Source: Pseudomonadota bacterium (GTDB lineage: Bacteria > Pseudomonadota > Alphaproteobacteria > Rhodospirillales > Magnetospirillaceae). From it: DNA of 64,000 nucleotides. The position numbers were made by a program, and so were the translations under genes. The stretch lies in the NCBI GenBank assembly GCA_021781575.1, contig JAJXWP010000020.1, positions 1 through 64,000 on the forward strand. Reading direction: 5' to 3'. The notes beneath the pieces are model-generated. The model was not told where the DNA came from. It saw only the letters and a list, made by a program, of their open reading frames with translations, and made no database searches. Positions 16,822 through 26,057 of the stretch are shown here, one piece after another. Numbering within the stretch: position 1 is the stretch's first letter; every line of letters starts with the position of its first letter.

Positions 16822-17007
16822 TCACCATGGCTCCGCCTGGTCCGCCGGCTCCAGGGGCTCGGCGATCCGGCCGATCCGATCATCGCCCCCGGGGCACGCA
16901 TCGATCTGTTCGCGGAGGCGGAATTCCGCGGTTTCCTGCACCATCGGCGAGCGCCACGCGGCTCGCCCGCCGGACGCCTGATGCCAGAAAATCCGAACGT
17001 TTTCCAT
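16822..17007 (-). CDS. Small hypothetical protein (61 aa)
   Basis: Starts MENVRIFWHQASGGRAAWRS with a GAGGTGG ribosome-like site about 6 nt upstream, and continues with a mixed charged segment ETAEFRLREQIDACPGGDDR. The Trp- and charge-containing sequence looks more like a genuine protein than a shadow. No family recognised. It precedes the 56-residue gene on the same strand. Confidence 0.4.
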   Translation of the reverse strand: MENVRIFWHQASGGRAAWRSPMVQETAEFRLREQIDACPGGDDRIGRIAEPLEPADQAEPW

Positions 17008-17096
17008 AGTGCCACCTCGCCTTCGGGCGCCGGCAAGATCGCGCCGGCTACCGCCTCATCCGTCGGCGGACGCAAGCAAACGGCGCGCCAGACGAG

Positions 17097-17966
17097 GTGA
17101 TCGCCAGCATTCCCCTTGCAGGAGAGTCCCGGCTATGCCTGAATGATGAGATGATCCAACCGTTGGATATCGTCGGCGGCCCGAGGCCGCCCGGAAAGCC
17201 CGACCTGGCGCAGCATTTCATGGAATGCGGCGCCATGAACGCCAATTTGAGCCTGGCTCCGGGGGACCGCCTGGTGATCACCGACGACCTTCTCGACGGC
17301 AGGATCTCCGACTTGGCCGCCATCTCCATGGCGGCCGTCATCGCCCGCGACGGTCAGGTGGCCCGGGCCGCCATCCTTCCGCTGGGCGTCGCCGCCAACC
17401 GGGTAAATCGAGCGGAACGCGACCGATACGAACGACTGTTCCAACTCATCGAAGAAACCGCTTTCGACGAGTCGGTGCGAGAATCGGCCGCGGCGCTGAT
17501 TGCCGCTCGCTTCCGCGAAGCGCTGATCGAAGACCTGGCCCGCGAACTAGGCGGCACCATCGCGCCGGCGCGGCAGCGCTACCGCGCCTTTCTCGACACG
17601 ATCCGCCTGCTGGTCGAGCGGCGCATTTCCGAACGGGCCTTTCTCGACGAATTCCTGGACTTCACCAGGGAGGTCGCCGGCAAGCTGGATTTCGGCATTT
17701 ATGCCATGTGTATCGACCGCATGTTCGCCAGCGACAACCTGCCGATCGTCGTCAAGGCCGCCTTGCTCAAGGAAATCCTTCGCTACCCGCCGCTGATCCG
17801 CAAGGAGCTGCTGTCCGATCTGCTGTCCTCGGAAGCAGCGCCCTCGGAGCTGGTGCAGTTCGCCCGCGCCGAAATGGCCGGCAGGATGACCCACGATCAG
17901 TTGAAGGAGGTCTTCCTGTTCACCACCCTGAAGCTGGTCTGGCAGGCGCAACGCGCCGCCGGCTAG
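17097..17966 (+). CDS. Hypothetical alpha-helical protein
   Basis: A frame of up to 289 codons; the start is uncertain (GTG 17097, ATG 17151 or ATG near 17235, the last giving MNANLSLAPGDRL). Residues up to about 110 include a possible beta-rich part (LVITDDLLDGRISDL, VARAAILPLGVAANRV). The remainder is strongly helical with many Leu, Arg and Glu residues (LLVERRISERAFLDEFLDFT, LLKEILRYPPLIRKELLSDL). There is no signal peptide or transmembrane span. No family recognised. It stands alone on the plus strand, followed directly by a copy of the dispersed repeat at 17972. Confidence 0.65.
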   Translation: MIASIPLAGESRLCLNDEMIQPLDIVGGPRPPGKPDLAQHFMECGAMNANLSLAPGDRLVITDDLLDGRISDLAAISMAAVIARDGQVARAAILPLGVAANRVNRAERDRYERLFQLIEETAFDESVRESAAALIAARFREALIEDLARELGGTIAPARQRYRAFLDTIRLLVERRISERAFLDEFLDFTREVAGKLDFGIYAMCIDRMFASDNLPIVVKAALLKEILRYPPLIRKELLSDLLSSEAAPSELVQFARAEMAGRMTHDQLKEVFLFTTLKLVWQAQRAAG

Positions 17967-17971
17967 TGCCG

Positions 17972-18025
17972 TGACTCGTTCAAAAGGTTCACTGCATCAG
18001 GTCTATCAAAGACCCTCGCCGGGCG
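17972..18025 (-). repeat. Dispersed intergenic repeat, copy A
   Basis: Read on the minus strand this contains GGCGAGGGTCTTTGATAGAC followed by CTGATGCAGTGAACCTTTTG. It matches copy C at 58845-58893 over about 45 nt with few differences, and the second block matches copy B at 19043-19065. It lies between the 3' end of the helical orphan and the 3' end of the hydrolase gene. Confidence 0.75.
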
Positions 18026-18069
18026 GGCGCATCCTCCGCCTTTGAGTGGCGCTTGCGTCCGGCCGATCC

Positions 18070-18933
18070 TCAGATGGCGTTCAGCGGAATCTTCAGATAG
18101 CGCCTGCCGTTGGCTTCCGGTGGCGGCAGATCGCCGGCCCGCATGTTGACTTGCACCGACGGCAGCAGCAGCGCCGGCGTCGCCAGCGTGGCGTCCCGGC
18201 TCTCCCGCATGGCGACGAATGCATCCTCATCCACTCCATCACGGATATGGACGTTGCCGCGACGCTGTTCGGCGACGGTGGTTTCCCAGCGATGCTCGTC
18301 GCGCCCAGGGGCCTTGTAATCGTGGCAGAGGAATATGCGGGAGTCGCCCGGCAGGGACAGGATCCTGCCGATCGAGCGGTAAAGCGTCCGCGCGTCGCCG
18401 CCTGGAAAATCGCAGCGGGCCGTACCATAGTCGGGCATGAACAACGTGTCGCCGACGAAAACCGCGTCGCCGATCCGATAGGTCATGCAGGCCGGCGTAT
18501 GGCCGGGCGTGTGCAAGGCGCAGGCGGAGATGGTGCCGACGGCGAACGCCTCGCCGTCGCTCAGCAGATGGTCGAACTGGCTGCCGTCGGTGGCGAAGCC
18601 GGGTTCGGGATTGAACAGCCGGCCGAAGGTCTTCTGCACCAGAGTGACCTGCTCGCCGATGGCCGTGCGGCCGCCCAGGGACTGCTTCAGAAATTGGGCG
18701 GCGCTCAGGTGATCGGCGTGGACGTGGGTTTCAAGAATCCAGTCAACCGTAAGCTCGTGAGCCCTGACATGGGCGATCAGCCTATCAGCCGAATGATGGG
18801 ATATCCGGCCCGCCGCCGGATCGTAGTCGAGCACCGGGTCGAGCACCGCGCAACGGCGCGTCGCCGGGTCCGCCACCACATGGGTCGCGGTGGAGGTGAC
18901 GGGATCGAAGAAGGTGGTCACCTGGGGCGCCAT
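18070..18933 (-). CDS. MBL-fold metallo-hydrolase (Blh/persulfide-dioxygenase-like)
   Basis: A 287-residue enzyme of the metallo-beta-lactamase fold, glyoxalase II / ETHE1-like branch. Metal site: THVHADHLS (HxHxDH) at about residue 70, HTPGHTPACM, GDTLFMPDYGTARCDFPGGD, and CHDYKAPG near the C-terminus. Members of this branch act on persulfides or thioester-like substrates, such as the Blh proteins of sulfide-responsive operons. The start at 18933 (MAPQVTTFFD) has GGAGAGG upstream; a longer frame to 18981 is less likely. No rhodanese domain or BigR-type regulator is adjacent, so the precise substrate is not shown. Flanked by two copies of the dispersed repeat. Confidence 0.88.
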   Translation of the reverse strand: MAPQVTTFFDPVTSTATHVVADPATRRCAVLDPVLDYDPAAGRISHHSADRLIAHVRAHELTVDWILETHVHADHLSAAQFLKQSLGGRTAIGEQVTLVQKTFGRLFNPEPGFATDGSQFDHLLSDGEAFAVGTISACALHTPGHTPACMTYRIGDAVFVGDTLFMPDYGTARCDFPGGDARTLYRSIGRILSLPGDSRIFLCHDYKAPGRDEHRWETTVAEQRRGNVHIRDGVDEDAFVAMRESRDATLATPALLLPSVQVNMRAGDLPPPEANGRRYLKIPLNAI

Positions 18934-19039
18934 CGAAGCCTCTCCATCATCCCTAATAACCGCCGAAGAACACATTCGCATCAGCTTATGTGATGGCTCG
19001 GCGGGTAGCCTGCAAGGCCGTAAGGCGGGGAGCGATGAT

Positions 19040-19190
19040 GGACCTGATGCAGTGAACCTTTTGAATAAGTCAGTGCACTAGCGGTGAGGGTCTGACGGAT
19101 GGTGGGCCACATGATCCAGGCGCTTGGGAAGCAAGTGCCTGGGGCAGACGCCTAGCGCACTGAACCATTTGGATGATTCAGTGCGCTAGG
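19040..19190 (+). repeat. Dispersed intergenic repeat, copy B
   Basis: Contains CCTGATGCAGTGAACCTTTT and, about 40 nt later, GGTGGGCCACATGATCCAGG with CGCTTGGGAAGCAAG. Both blocks recur in the same order in copy C (58872-58965). The copy ends in a near-perfect palindrome described separately. Confidence 0.75.
19151..19190. repeat. Perfect 14-bp inverted repeat downstream of pntB
   Basis: CCTAGCGCACTGAA and TTCAGTGCGCTAGG form exact inverted arms separated by 12 nt. There is no T-tract on the minus strand after pntB (stop at 19206), so it is not a classic intrinsic terminator. It could still stop or stabilise the pntAB transcript, and it belongs to the dispersed repeat copy B. Confidence 0.8.
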
Positions 19191-19205
19191 GGGGGAAGTG
19201 GTCGG

Positions 19206-20612
19206 TCAGGTCATCAATGCGACCAGGACCTCGTCGAGCATCTTCTTGGCGTCGCCGAACAACATGCGATTGTTGTCCTTGTAGAACAGCGGATTATCGA
19301 CACCGGCGTAGCCGGACGCCATCGACCGCTTCATCACGATGGAGGTCTTGGCCTTCCACACCTCCAGCACCGGCATGCCGGCGATCGGACTGGTCGGATC
19401 CTCCTGCGCCGCCGGATTGACGATATCGTTGGCACCGATGACCATGGCGACATCGGTCTCGGGGAAGTCCTCGTTGATCTCGTCCATTTCCATGACGATG
19501 TCATAAGGCACCTTCGCCTCGGCCAGCAGTACGTTCATATGGCCCGGCATGCGCCCGGCCACCGGATGGATGCCGAAACGCACGTTGATGCCTTTCTGCC
19601 GCAAATGCTGGGTGATTTCATAGACGGTGTGCTGTGCCTGGGCGACGGCCATGCCGTAACCCGGTACGATGATGACATTCTTCGCTTCGCGCAGCAGTTC
19701 CGCGGTTTCCGCGGCGCTGACAGACACCACCTCACCGGCCGGCTGCTCGCCGGTCTTGGCTGCCTGGCCACCGCCGGTCCCGAAGCCGCCAGCGATGACG
19801 CTGATGAAGTTGCGGTTCATCGCCCGGCACATGATGTAGGACAGAATGGCGCCGGAAGACCCCACCAGCGCACCGGTGACGATCAACAGGTCGTTCGACA
19901 GCATGAAGCCGGTCGCCGCCGCCGCCCAGCCGGAATAGCTGTTCAGCATCGAGACCACCACCGGCATGTCGGCACCGCCGATGGCCATCACCATGTGCAC
20001 GCCGAAGGCCAGCGCGATGATCGTCATGACGATCAGCGGGAAGGTCCCGGCGGCCGTGGTTTCGGCATGCAGGAACTGGTGGCCGAAATAGATGACGATG
20101 AGCAGACCGGCCAAGTTGATCCAGTGACGGGCCGGCAGCAACAGGGGCTTGCCATTGATCTTACCCGACAACTTTCCAAAGGCGATGACCGAGCCGGAAA
20201 AGGTGACGGCACCGATCAGGATGCCGATATAGATCTCCATCTCATGGATGGTCTTTTCAGCCCCGGTGAACTGGATCGAGGTGTCGATGTAGCTGGCGAA
20301 GCCGACCACGCAGGCGGCGAAGCCGACCAGGCTGTGCATCGCCGCAACCAGTTCGGGCATCTGCGTCATCTGCACTTTCTTGGCGGCGTAGAGGCCGACG
20401 CTGCCGCCGATGGCCATGGCGCCGATGATCAGCGGCAGCCCACCCAGGGTGACGCGCGGGCCGAACACCGTGGCCAGCACGGCGATGGTCATGCCGATGA
20501 TGCCGTAGACATTGCCGCGCCGGGACGTTTCCGGGTTGGACAATCCGCCCAGGCTGAGGATGAACAGGATGGTGGCTCCGATGTAGGAGACGGTCACGAG
20601 ACTTGGGGACAT
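19206..20612 (-). CDS. pntB: NAD(P) transhydrogenase subunit beta
   Basis: A 468-residue integral membrane subunit of the proton-translocating transhydrogenase, which couples the proton gradient to hydride transfer from NADH to NADP+. About nine membrane helices fill residues 1-260. The NADP-binding domain III follows, with [52 protein letters not shown] and the C-terminal [22 protein letters not shown], all canonical. Length matches the family. It lies 13 nt downstream of pntA on the same strand, forming the standard operon. The enzyme supplies NADPH for biosynthesis and redox defence. Confidence 0.97.
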   Translation of the reverse strand: MSPSLVTVSYIGATILFILSLGGLSNPETSRRGNVYGIIGMTIAVLATVFGPRVTLGGLPLIIGAMAIGGSVGLYAAKKVQMTQMPELVAAMHSLVGFAACVVGFASYIDTSIQFTGAEKTIHEMEIYIGILIGAVTFSGSVIAFGKLSGKINGKPLLLPARHWINLAGLLIVIYFGHQFLHAETTAAGTFPLIVMTIIALAFGVHMVMAIGGADMPVVVSMLNSYSGWAAAATGFMLSNDLLIVTGALVGSSGAILSYIMCRAMNRNFISVIAGGFGTGGGQAAKTGEQPAGEVVSVSAAETAELLREAKNVIIVPGYGMAVAQAQHTVYEITQHLRQKGINVRFGIHPVAGRMPGHMNVLLAEAKVPYDIVMEMDEINEDFPETDVAMVIGANDIVNPAAQEDPTSPIAGMPVLEVWKAKTSIVMKRSMASGYAGVDNPLFYKDNNRMLFGDAKKMLDEVLVALMT

Positions 20613-20625
20613 TTCTTCGGTCTCC

Positions 20626-22209
20626 TTACTTGCGGAACATCGCCAGCATGCGCCGCGTCACGGCGAAACCGCCGAACATGTTGACGGCGGTCAGCATCAG
20701 CCCGACGAAGGCCAGGAACCCGATCCAGAAACCCGGCCGCTCGATGCCGGCGGGAAGGGGCGGCGCGATCTGGATCAGGGCGCCGATGGCGATGATGCTG
20801 GAAATGGCGTTGGTGACGCTCATCAGCGGCGTGTGCAGGGCCGGGGTGACGTTCCACACCACCATGTAGCCGATGAAGCAGGCCAGCACGAACACGGTGA
20901 AATGGCCGAGGAAGGCGGCTGGAGCGGCGGCCCCGATCAGCCAGAACAGCACCGCGCCGATGCCGAACAGGATGGCCAGGGTCTTCGCCGGCTTCGGGCC
21001 ACCGCCGCCGCCATGGGCGGATTTCTTTTCCGGCATCGGAGCGGCGGCGGGCTTGGCCGCCGGTGGGGTGGGCAACTTCAGCGGAGGCGGCGGCCAGGTG
21101 ATCTCGCCGTCCTTGATGACCGTGAGGCCGCGGATGGCGTCATCGTCCATATTGACGTTGATGATGCCGTCCTTGGTCTTGCAAAGCTCTTCGGTGAGGC
21201 GCAGCAGATTGGTCGCATAGAGCGTCGAAGACTGCCTGGACAGCCGCGATGGGAAATCGGTATAGCCGACAATGGTGACGCCGTGCTTGACCACCACCTT
21301 GCCGGGCTCGGTCAGCTCGCAGTTGCCACCCTGCTCGGCCGCCAGATCGACGATGACGCTGCCCGGTTTCATCGATCGCACCATCTCGGCGGTGATCAGC
21401 CGTGGCGCAGGCTTGCCGGGGATCAGGGCGGTGGTGATGATGATGTCCACCTCCTTGGCCTGCTGCGCGTACATGTCGCGCTGAGCGGCCTGGAAGCCCT
21501 CGCTCATCACCTTGGCGTAGCCGCCGCCCCCCGAGCCCTCTTCCTCGTAGTCCACCTTGACGAACTCGGCGCCCATCGACTTGACCTGGTCGGCCACCTC
21601 GGAACGGGTATCGTTGGCGCGCACGATGGCGCCCAGGCTTACCGCGGTTCCCAGGGCAGCCAGGCCGGCCACGCCGGCGCCGGCCACGAAGACCTTGGCG
21701 GGCGGGATCTTGCCGGCCGCAGTCACCTGGCCGTTGAGGAAGCGACCGAACTGGTTGGCCGCCTCGATGACAGCGCGATAGCCAGTGATGCTGGCCATCG
21801 ATGTCAGCGCGTCCATCTTCTGGGCGCGGGACAGCAGGCGCGGCAACGAATCCATCGCCAGCACCGTCACCTTGCGAGCGGCGAGCTGCTCCATCAGTTC
21901 GGGGGTCTGGGCCGGCCAGATGAAGCCGATCAGCGTCGTCCCCGCTTTCATCTGCGCCACTTCGTCCGGGGTCGGAGCGCGCACCTTGAAGATGATGTCG
22001 GAGCCGGACCAAATCTCCGCGGCGCTGGCGGCGATCCTGGCGCCGGCGGCACTGTAGGCCTCGTCAAAAAAATTGGCGCCGTCGCCAGCGCCACTCTCAA
22101 CTGATACTGAGAAGCCAAGCTTGATAAGCTTCTCGACCACTTCGGGAACCGTCGCGACGCGCTTTTCGCCTGCGTACGTCTCTCTTGCAATTCCGATCGT
22201 TAGAGCCAT
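20626..22209 (-). CDS. pntA: NAD(P) transhydrogenase subunit alpha (fused)
   Basis: A 527-residue alpha subunit with NAD-binding domain I and the membrane segment in one chain, as in E. coli. Starts [19 protein letters not shown]. Domain I contains [20 protein letters not shown] (Rossmann glycine motif), [19 protein letters not shown] and [18 protein letters not shown] Pro/Ala/Lys linker at about residues 375-405 joins it to three or four membrane helices ([20 protein letters not shown]). Many alphaproteobacteria split this gene into pntAA and pntAB; here it is fused. The downstream partner is pntB. Confidence 0.97.
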   Translation of the reverse strand: MALTIGIARETYAGEKRVATVPEVVEKLIKLGFSVSVESGAGDGANFFDEAYSAAGARIAASAAEIWSGSDIIFKVRAPTPDEVAQMKAGTTLIGFIWPAQTPELMEQLAARKVTVLAMDSLPRLLSRAQKMDALTSMASITGYRAVIEAANQFGRFLNGQVTAAGKIPPAKVFVAGAGVAGLAALGTAVSLGAIVRANDTRSEVADQVKSMGAEFVKVDYEEEGSGGGGYAKVMSEGFQAAQRDMYAQQAKEVDIIITTALIPGKPAPRLITAEMVRSMKPGSVIVDLAAEQGGNCELTEPGKVVVKHGVTIVGYTDFPSRLSRQSSTLYATNLLRLTEELCKTKDGIINVNMDDDAIRGLTVIKDGEITWPPPPLKLPTPPAAKPAAAPMPEKKSAHGGGGGPKPAKTLAILFGIGAVLFWLIGAAAPAAFLGHFTVFVLACFIGYMVVWNVTPALHTPLMSVTNAISSIIAIGALIQIAPPLPAGIERPGFWIGFLAFVGLMLTAVNMFGGFAVTRRMLAMFRK

Positions 22210-22690
22210 GTCATTCTCGCCGTGTCGAGGTTATACGAATTCTTTGGCTTTCCGAAGGGGTTGGCGGGCCTGTCGCTTGTCGGCGGCCGGCGGCGGCACA
22301 CCGGCACGCTCGTAGTTCAGGATCGCGACCCATCGGGTCAAAACGCTTCTGTTGTTCCGCGACGTGCACAATACGGAAGCCGCTCGATAGAGCAAGAGCA
22401 AAGATCAGAACAATTGACGACAGCGACGAATTGCCCGCGCAACTCAGTCCGGCATACCCGAGACGCCATAGAACGTTGAGTTGCCCCTCAAAAATCGAAC
22501 ATAACTCCATAGTTTGAGTTTTCCATCGGCGCCCAAAATGCCGCTTTGTCTTCTTGTAATACTTCTCGGGACAAATGAGTTGGAAGCAAAGCGGTGAGAC
22601 GACCGAGCCAACGCGCCCCAAACAAGGGCGGCGCACGATTTCACGGCCAGACAGGCGGCCCGGAAGATCTTTGGGGTAGACCCGGAGAAT
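22210..22690. other. Intergenic between pntA and tRNA-Gln, no gene seen
   Basis: About 480 nt. It should contain the pntAB promoter near 22215-22300. Open frames present, such as 22211-22636 minus, lack ribosome sites and protein-like composition. Nothing else supported. Confidence 0.5.
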
Positions 22691-22764
22691 TGGCTGGGGG
22701 ACTAGGATTCGAACCTAGGCTGGCGGAGTCAGAGTCCGCTGTCCTACCGCTAGACGATCCCCCA
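22691..22764 (-). tRNA. tRNA-Gln (anticodon CTG)
   Basis: The minus strand gives a complete cloverleaf: acceptor TGGGGGA pairing with TCCCCCA, D-arm around CGTCTAGCGGTAGGACAG, anticodon arm GCGGA-CTCTGAC-TCCGC (anticodon CTG, glutamine), T-arm CCTAGGTTCGAATCCTAG, and an encoded 3' CCA. It lies alone between pntA and the Ppx/GppA gene. Confidence 0.95.
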
Positions 22765-22971
22765 GCAGGGGAGCGGGCATGCCGCTCGGTCAGGAAGGCC
22801 GGTCTTCTAGCACATCGCCCGGCACATTTCCAGTCCACTTTCATCGATAAATTCTCGATGCATTCGGCCCGCAATACCGAGTAAGACGCAAGGCTCAAGG
22901 TGATTGGGGCTTTCAGACTACTCCGTTCCCCGGTACGATCCCCCGAACGGGTAAGCAACGGAGGGATGCGC

Positions 22972-24012
22972 GTGCTGGAAGAGGTCGTCGTCGGCGATCG
23001 TTTGGACCAAGATCGTCGGCGGTATTGCTGCCAACCGCCGGACGCACCTCTCTACGGCGCACTTGATCTCGGCACCAACAACTGTCGACTGTTGCTGGCC
23101 ACCCCGGCGGGCAGCGGCTTCCGTGTCATCGACGCCTTTTCGCGCATCACTCGACTGGGCGAAGGACTGGCGGAATCGGGTGCCCTGTCGGAGGCAGCGA
23201 TGGTCCGCACCTTGGCAGCCCTGAAACACTGCGCCCAGCGCCTGACCCAGCGCGGGGTCCAACGGGTCCGCGCGGTGGCCACGGAAGCCTGCCGGCGAGC
23301 CAGCAATTGCGCCGTCTTCCTGAGCCGGATCGAAGCGGATACCGGCCTCGCCATGGAAATCATCTCGGCCGAGGAAGAGGCCCGCCTGGCCTTGGCCGGC
23401 TGTGCCGCCCTGCTCGACCATAATCCCCCCTGCGGACTGGTGTTCGACATCGGCGGCGGCAGCACCGAACTGATCCGTGTCTGCGTCCGACCGGGTTCGG
23501 CGATCCCCGAGATCGAAGCCTTCCTGTCGCTGCCGTTCGGTGTCGTCACCCTGGCCGAGGAATGCGGGCCGGCCATCCATTGCCCGGACGGCTATGCGGC
23601 GACGGTGCGGCGATTGAGCGCCGTGCTGCGCCGGTTCGACGCGGACGGGGCGCTGACGCGGCTGGCCGCCGGGGCGAGAGTGCAGATGCTCGGCACCTCG
23701 GGCACCGTCACCACGCTGGCCGGCGTTCATCTGAACCTGTCCCGCTACAACCGGGCGGCGGTCGACGGCCTGCTGATGGATTTCAACTCCGTCGCCGCGG
23801 TCAGCCGGCGGCTGCTCAGCGCCACCGCCGAAGAACGGGCGGCCCATCCTTGCATCGGCAAGGAAAGGGCCGATCTTGTGGTGGCGGGCTGCGCCATCCT
23901 CGAAGCCATCTGCCGGGTATGGCCGGCCGGCCGGCTGCGGGTCGCCGATCGCGGCGTACGCGAGGGCGTCTTGCTGTCGATGATGTACGCAGACGGGATG
24001 CATTGCGCATGA
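22972..24012 (+). CDS. Ppx/GppA-family phosphatase
   Basis: An exopolyphosphatase / pppGpp phosphatase-family protein of about 347 residues. The actin-like ATPase fold is visible: [19 protein letters not shown] (phosphate 1 loop), [15 protein letters not shown], and [14 protein letters not shown] (phosphate 2). It degrades polyphosphate or pppGpp in the cytoplasm. The start is chosen at GTG 22972, with GGAGG 7 nt upstream; an in-frame ATG is at 22966 and the frame is open from 22900. Short members of this size have only the catalytic pair of domains. Its stop overlaps the start of the rRNA methyltransferase gene by 4 nt (ATGA), a common alphaproteobacterial pairing. Confidence 0.9.
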   Translation: MLEEVVVGDRLDQDRRRYCCQPPDAPLYGALDLGTNNCRLLLATPAGSGFRVIDAFSRITRLGEGLAESGALSEAAMVRTLAALKHCAQRLTQRGVQRVRAVATEACRRASNCAVFLSRIEADTGLAMEIISAEEEARLALAGCAALLDHNPPCGLVFDIGGGSTELIRVCVRPGSAIPEIEAFLSLPFGVVTLAEECGPAIHCPDGYAATVRRLSAVLRRFDADGALTRLAAGARVQMLGTSGTVTTLAGVHLNLSRYNRAAVDGLLMDFNSVAAVSRRLLSATAEERAAHPCIGKERADLVVAGCAILEAICRVWPAGRLRVADRGVREGVLLSMMYADGMHCA

Positions 24013-24734
24013 CGGGGCAGAGAGGATCGCGGTCCGGCACCGGCGGGTCGGGTGGACGCATGCTGACCGAGAGGGTCCGCACCGCACGTCAGCGCACGGC
24101 TTCGTCGACCCGCTGGTTGCAGCGCCAGCTCAACGACCCCTATGTGGCCGAGGCCCGACGCCAGGGGTACCGTTCCCGTGCGGCGTTCAAGCTGATGCAA
24201 CTGGACGACCGGTTTCACATCCTGCGCCCCGGCAGCCGGGTGGTCGACCTGGGTGCCGCCCCGGGCGGCTGGACCCAGGTCGCCGTGCAGCGGGTCAAGG
24301 CCCTCGATCCGCGGGGTGGCAGGGTGGTCGGCATCGACATCCTGCCCTGGGAGGCGGTCCCCGGCGCCCAGGCTCTGACCCATGACTTCCTCGACGAAGC
24401 GGCACCGCAGTTGCTCAAGGACGCCTTGGGTGGACCGGCCGACGTGGTGTTGTCCGACATGGCCGCGCCGACCACCGGCCATCCGGCGACCGACCATCTG
24501 CGCATCGTCCATCTGTGCGAGGTGGCCCTGGACTTCGCCTTGCAGGTCCTCGCCCCCGGCGGCTCGTTCGTCGCCAAGGTGTTCAAGGGCGGCACCGAAC
24601 GGCAGCTGCTCGATCTGCTGAAGAAGCGTTTCGCCAGCGTGCGCCACGCGAAACCGCCGGCCAGCCGCGCCGAATCGGCGGAAACCTATGTAGTGGCGAT
24701 GGGGTTCCGCGATCAACCCGATCGCGCCGATTAG
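24009..24734 (+). CDS. rlmE: RlmE/FtsJ-type 23S rRNA 2'-O-methyltransferase
   Basis: A 241-residue SAM-dependent methyltransferase that modifies U2552 of 23S rRNA late in large-subunit assembly. Characteristic pieces: [35 protein letters not shown] (catalytic Lys), [16 protein letters not shown] (SAM loop), [19 protein letters not shown] (catalytic Asp), FVAKVFKGG (catalytic Lys) and [12 protein letters not shown] (catalytic Glu region), so the K-D-K-E set is present. A basic N-terminal 25-residue extension is Gly/Ser/Arg-rich. Translation is coupled to the Ppx/GppA gene by a 4-nt overlap. Confidence 0.95.
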   Translation: MTGQRGSRSGTGGSGGRMLTERVRTARQRTASSTRWLQRQLNDPYVAEARRQGYRSRAAFKLMQLDDRFHILRPGSRVVDLGAAPGGWTQVAVQRVKALDPRGGRVVGIDILPWEAVPGAQALTHDFLDEAAPQLLKDALGGPADVVLSDMAAPTTGHPATDHLRIVHLCEVALDFALQVLAPGGSFVAKVFKGGTERQLLDLLKKRFASVRHAKPPASRAESAETYVVAMGFRDQPDRAD

Positions 24735-24759
24735 ATCGGGCTTCTCGCTCGGCTAACCG

Positions 24760-24779
24760 GCTTCGGTGGAAACCGAAGG
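24760..24779. terminator. Small hairpin between convergent genes
   Basis: CTTCGGT and ACCGAAG form a 7-bp stem with a GGAA loop between rlmE (plus) and the M16 protease gene (minus). There is no T-tract, so termination is only possible, not shown. Confidence 0.3.
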
Positions 24780-24788
24780 CATTGGGCG

Positions 24789-26057
24789 TCAGCCCAGGCG
24801 GCTCTTCACCCGCCCAAAGTCCTCGACATTGGCCAACGGACCTATAGCGGCGAAGGTCGGCGCGCTGGCGAAGATGCGCTTTGCCGCCTTGACCGCGGCC
24901 TCGGCATCCACCGCTTCGATCTTGGCCACCACCTCGTCCACCGGCACCGGGCGGCCATAGGCCAGCATCTGGCGGGCCAACTGCTCGCATCGCGAACTGG
25001 TGCTCTCCTGCGACATCAGGATACTGGCCTTGAGCTGGGCGCGGGCCCGGAGGATTTCCTCCGGCTGGATGCCGGCCGTCACCTTCATCACCTCGTCGCA
25101 GACGAGCGGGATCACCTCGCCCACCTCGTCGGCGCCGGTGCCGGCGTAAATGGCGAACACACCGCCGTCGACATAGGACGACGCGAAGGAATAAATCGAA
25201 TAGACCAAACCGCGCTTCTCCCGCACCTCCTGGAACAGCCGCGACGACATTCCGCCGCCCAGCAGCGTCGACATCACCGATACTGCGTAGAAGTCCGGGT
25301 CGTCATAGGACACACCGTCAAATCCGAGCACCACGTGGACCTGCTCGAGATCACGCTCTTCGCGGAAATCGCCCCCCTGGTAGCGAGCCTTGTCCTCGGG
25401 TGCCGGGCGGGACGGCGGCAGCGCGGTGAACTGGCGCTGCACCAGATCGACCACCGCGTCGTGCTCGATATTGCCTGCTGCCGCCAGGATCATCCGGCCG
25501 GCGCCGTAATTGGCGCGCATGTAGTCGGCGACGGTCTGCCGCGACATGGCGCGCACCAGTTCGGCGGTGCCCAGAACCGGCCGCCCGACCGCTTGGCTGG
25601 GATAGGCGGTCGCCTGGAAATAATCGAACACGATGTCATCGGGCGTATCGATGGATTGATTGATCTCTTGGACCACCACCGCCTGCTCGCGCGCCAGCTC
25701 TTCGGCATCGAGGGTCGAGTGCTGGAGGATGTCGGCGATGATATCGAATGCCAGCCCCACGTCCTCCTTCAGCACCTTGGCGTAATAAGCCGTGTGCTCG
25801 CGCGAGGTGTAGGCGTTCAGGTGGCCGCCCACCGCCTCGATTTCCTCGGCGATGCCCCGGGCTGAACGACGTTCAGTCCCCTTGAAGGCCATATGCTCGA
25901 GCAGATGCGAAACGCCGTTGATGTCGGCGGTCTCGTGGCGCGTGCCGGCATTGACCCAAACGCCGAGGGACGCGGTCTCCACCGACGGCATCCGGTCGGT
26001 CATCACGGTCAGGCCATTGTCCAGCCGGCTGATGCGGACGCTGCTGCGAGTGTTCAT
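24789..26057 (-). CDS. M16 family zinc metallopeptidase
   Basis: A 422-residue peptidase related to mitochondrial processing peptidase beta and bacterial PqqL/YmxG-like enzymes. The inverted zinc motif HLLEHMAFKGTERR (HxxEH) is at about residue 48, with the downstream Glu in the NAYTSREHTAYYAKVLKED region. The C-terminal half contains the second M16 domain (FREERDLEQVHVVLGFDGVS, GGGMSSRLFQEVREKRGLVYSIYSF). It degrades peptides in the cytoplasm or periplasm; no signal peptide is visible. The start overlaps the thrC stop by 4 nt, an arrangement widespread in alphaproteobacteria. Confidence 0.95.
   Translation of the reverse strand: MNTRSSVRISRLDNGLTVMTDRMPSVETASLGVWVNAGTRHETADINGVSHLLEHMAFKGTERRSARGIAEEIEAVGGHLNAYTSREHTAYYAKVLKEDVGLAFDIIADILQHSTLDAEELAREQAVVVQEINQSIDTPDDIVFDYFQATAYPSQAVGRPVLGTAELVRAMSRQTVADYMRANYGAGRMILAAAGNIEHDAVVDLVQRQFTALPPSRPAPEDKARYQGGDFREERDLEQVHVVLGFDGVSYDDPDFYAVSVMSTLLGGGMSSRLFQEVREKRGLVYSIYSFASSYVDGGVFAIYAGTGADEVGEVIPLVCDEVMKVTAGIQPEEILRARAQLKASILMSQESTSSRCEQLARQMLAYGRPVPVDEVVAKIEAVDAEAAVKAAKRIFASAPTFAAIGPLANVEDFGRVKSRLG

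Noticed and set aside
22211..22636. 141-codon frame upstream of pntA
   Set aside because: No ribosome site or recognisable product; likely promoter DNA.
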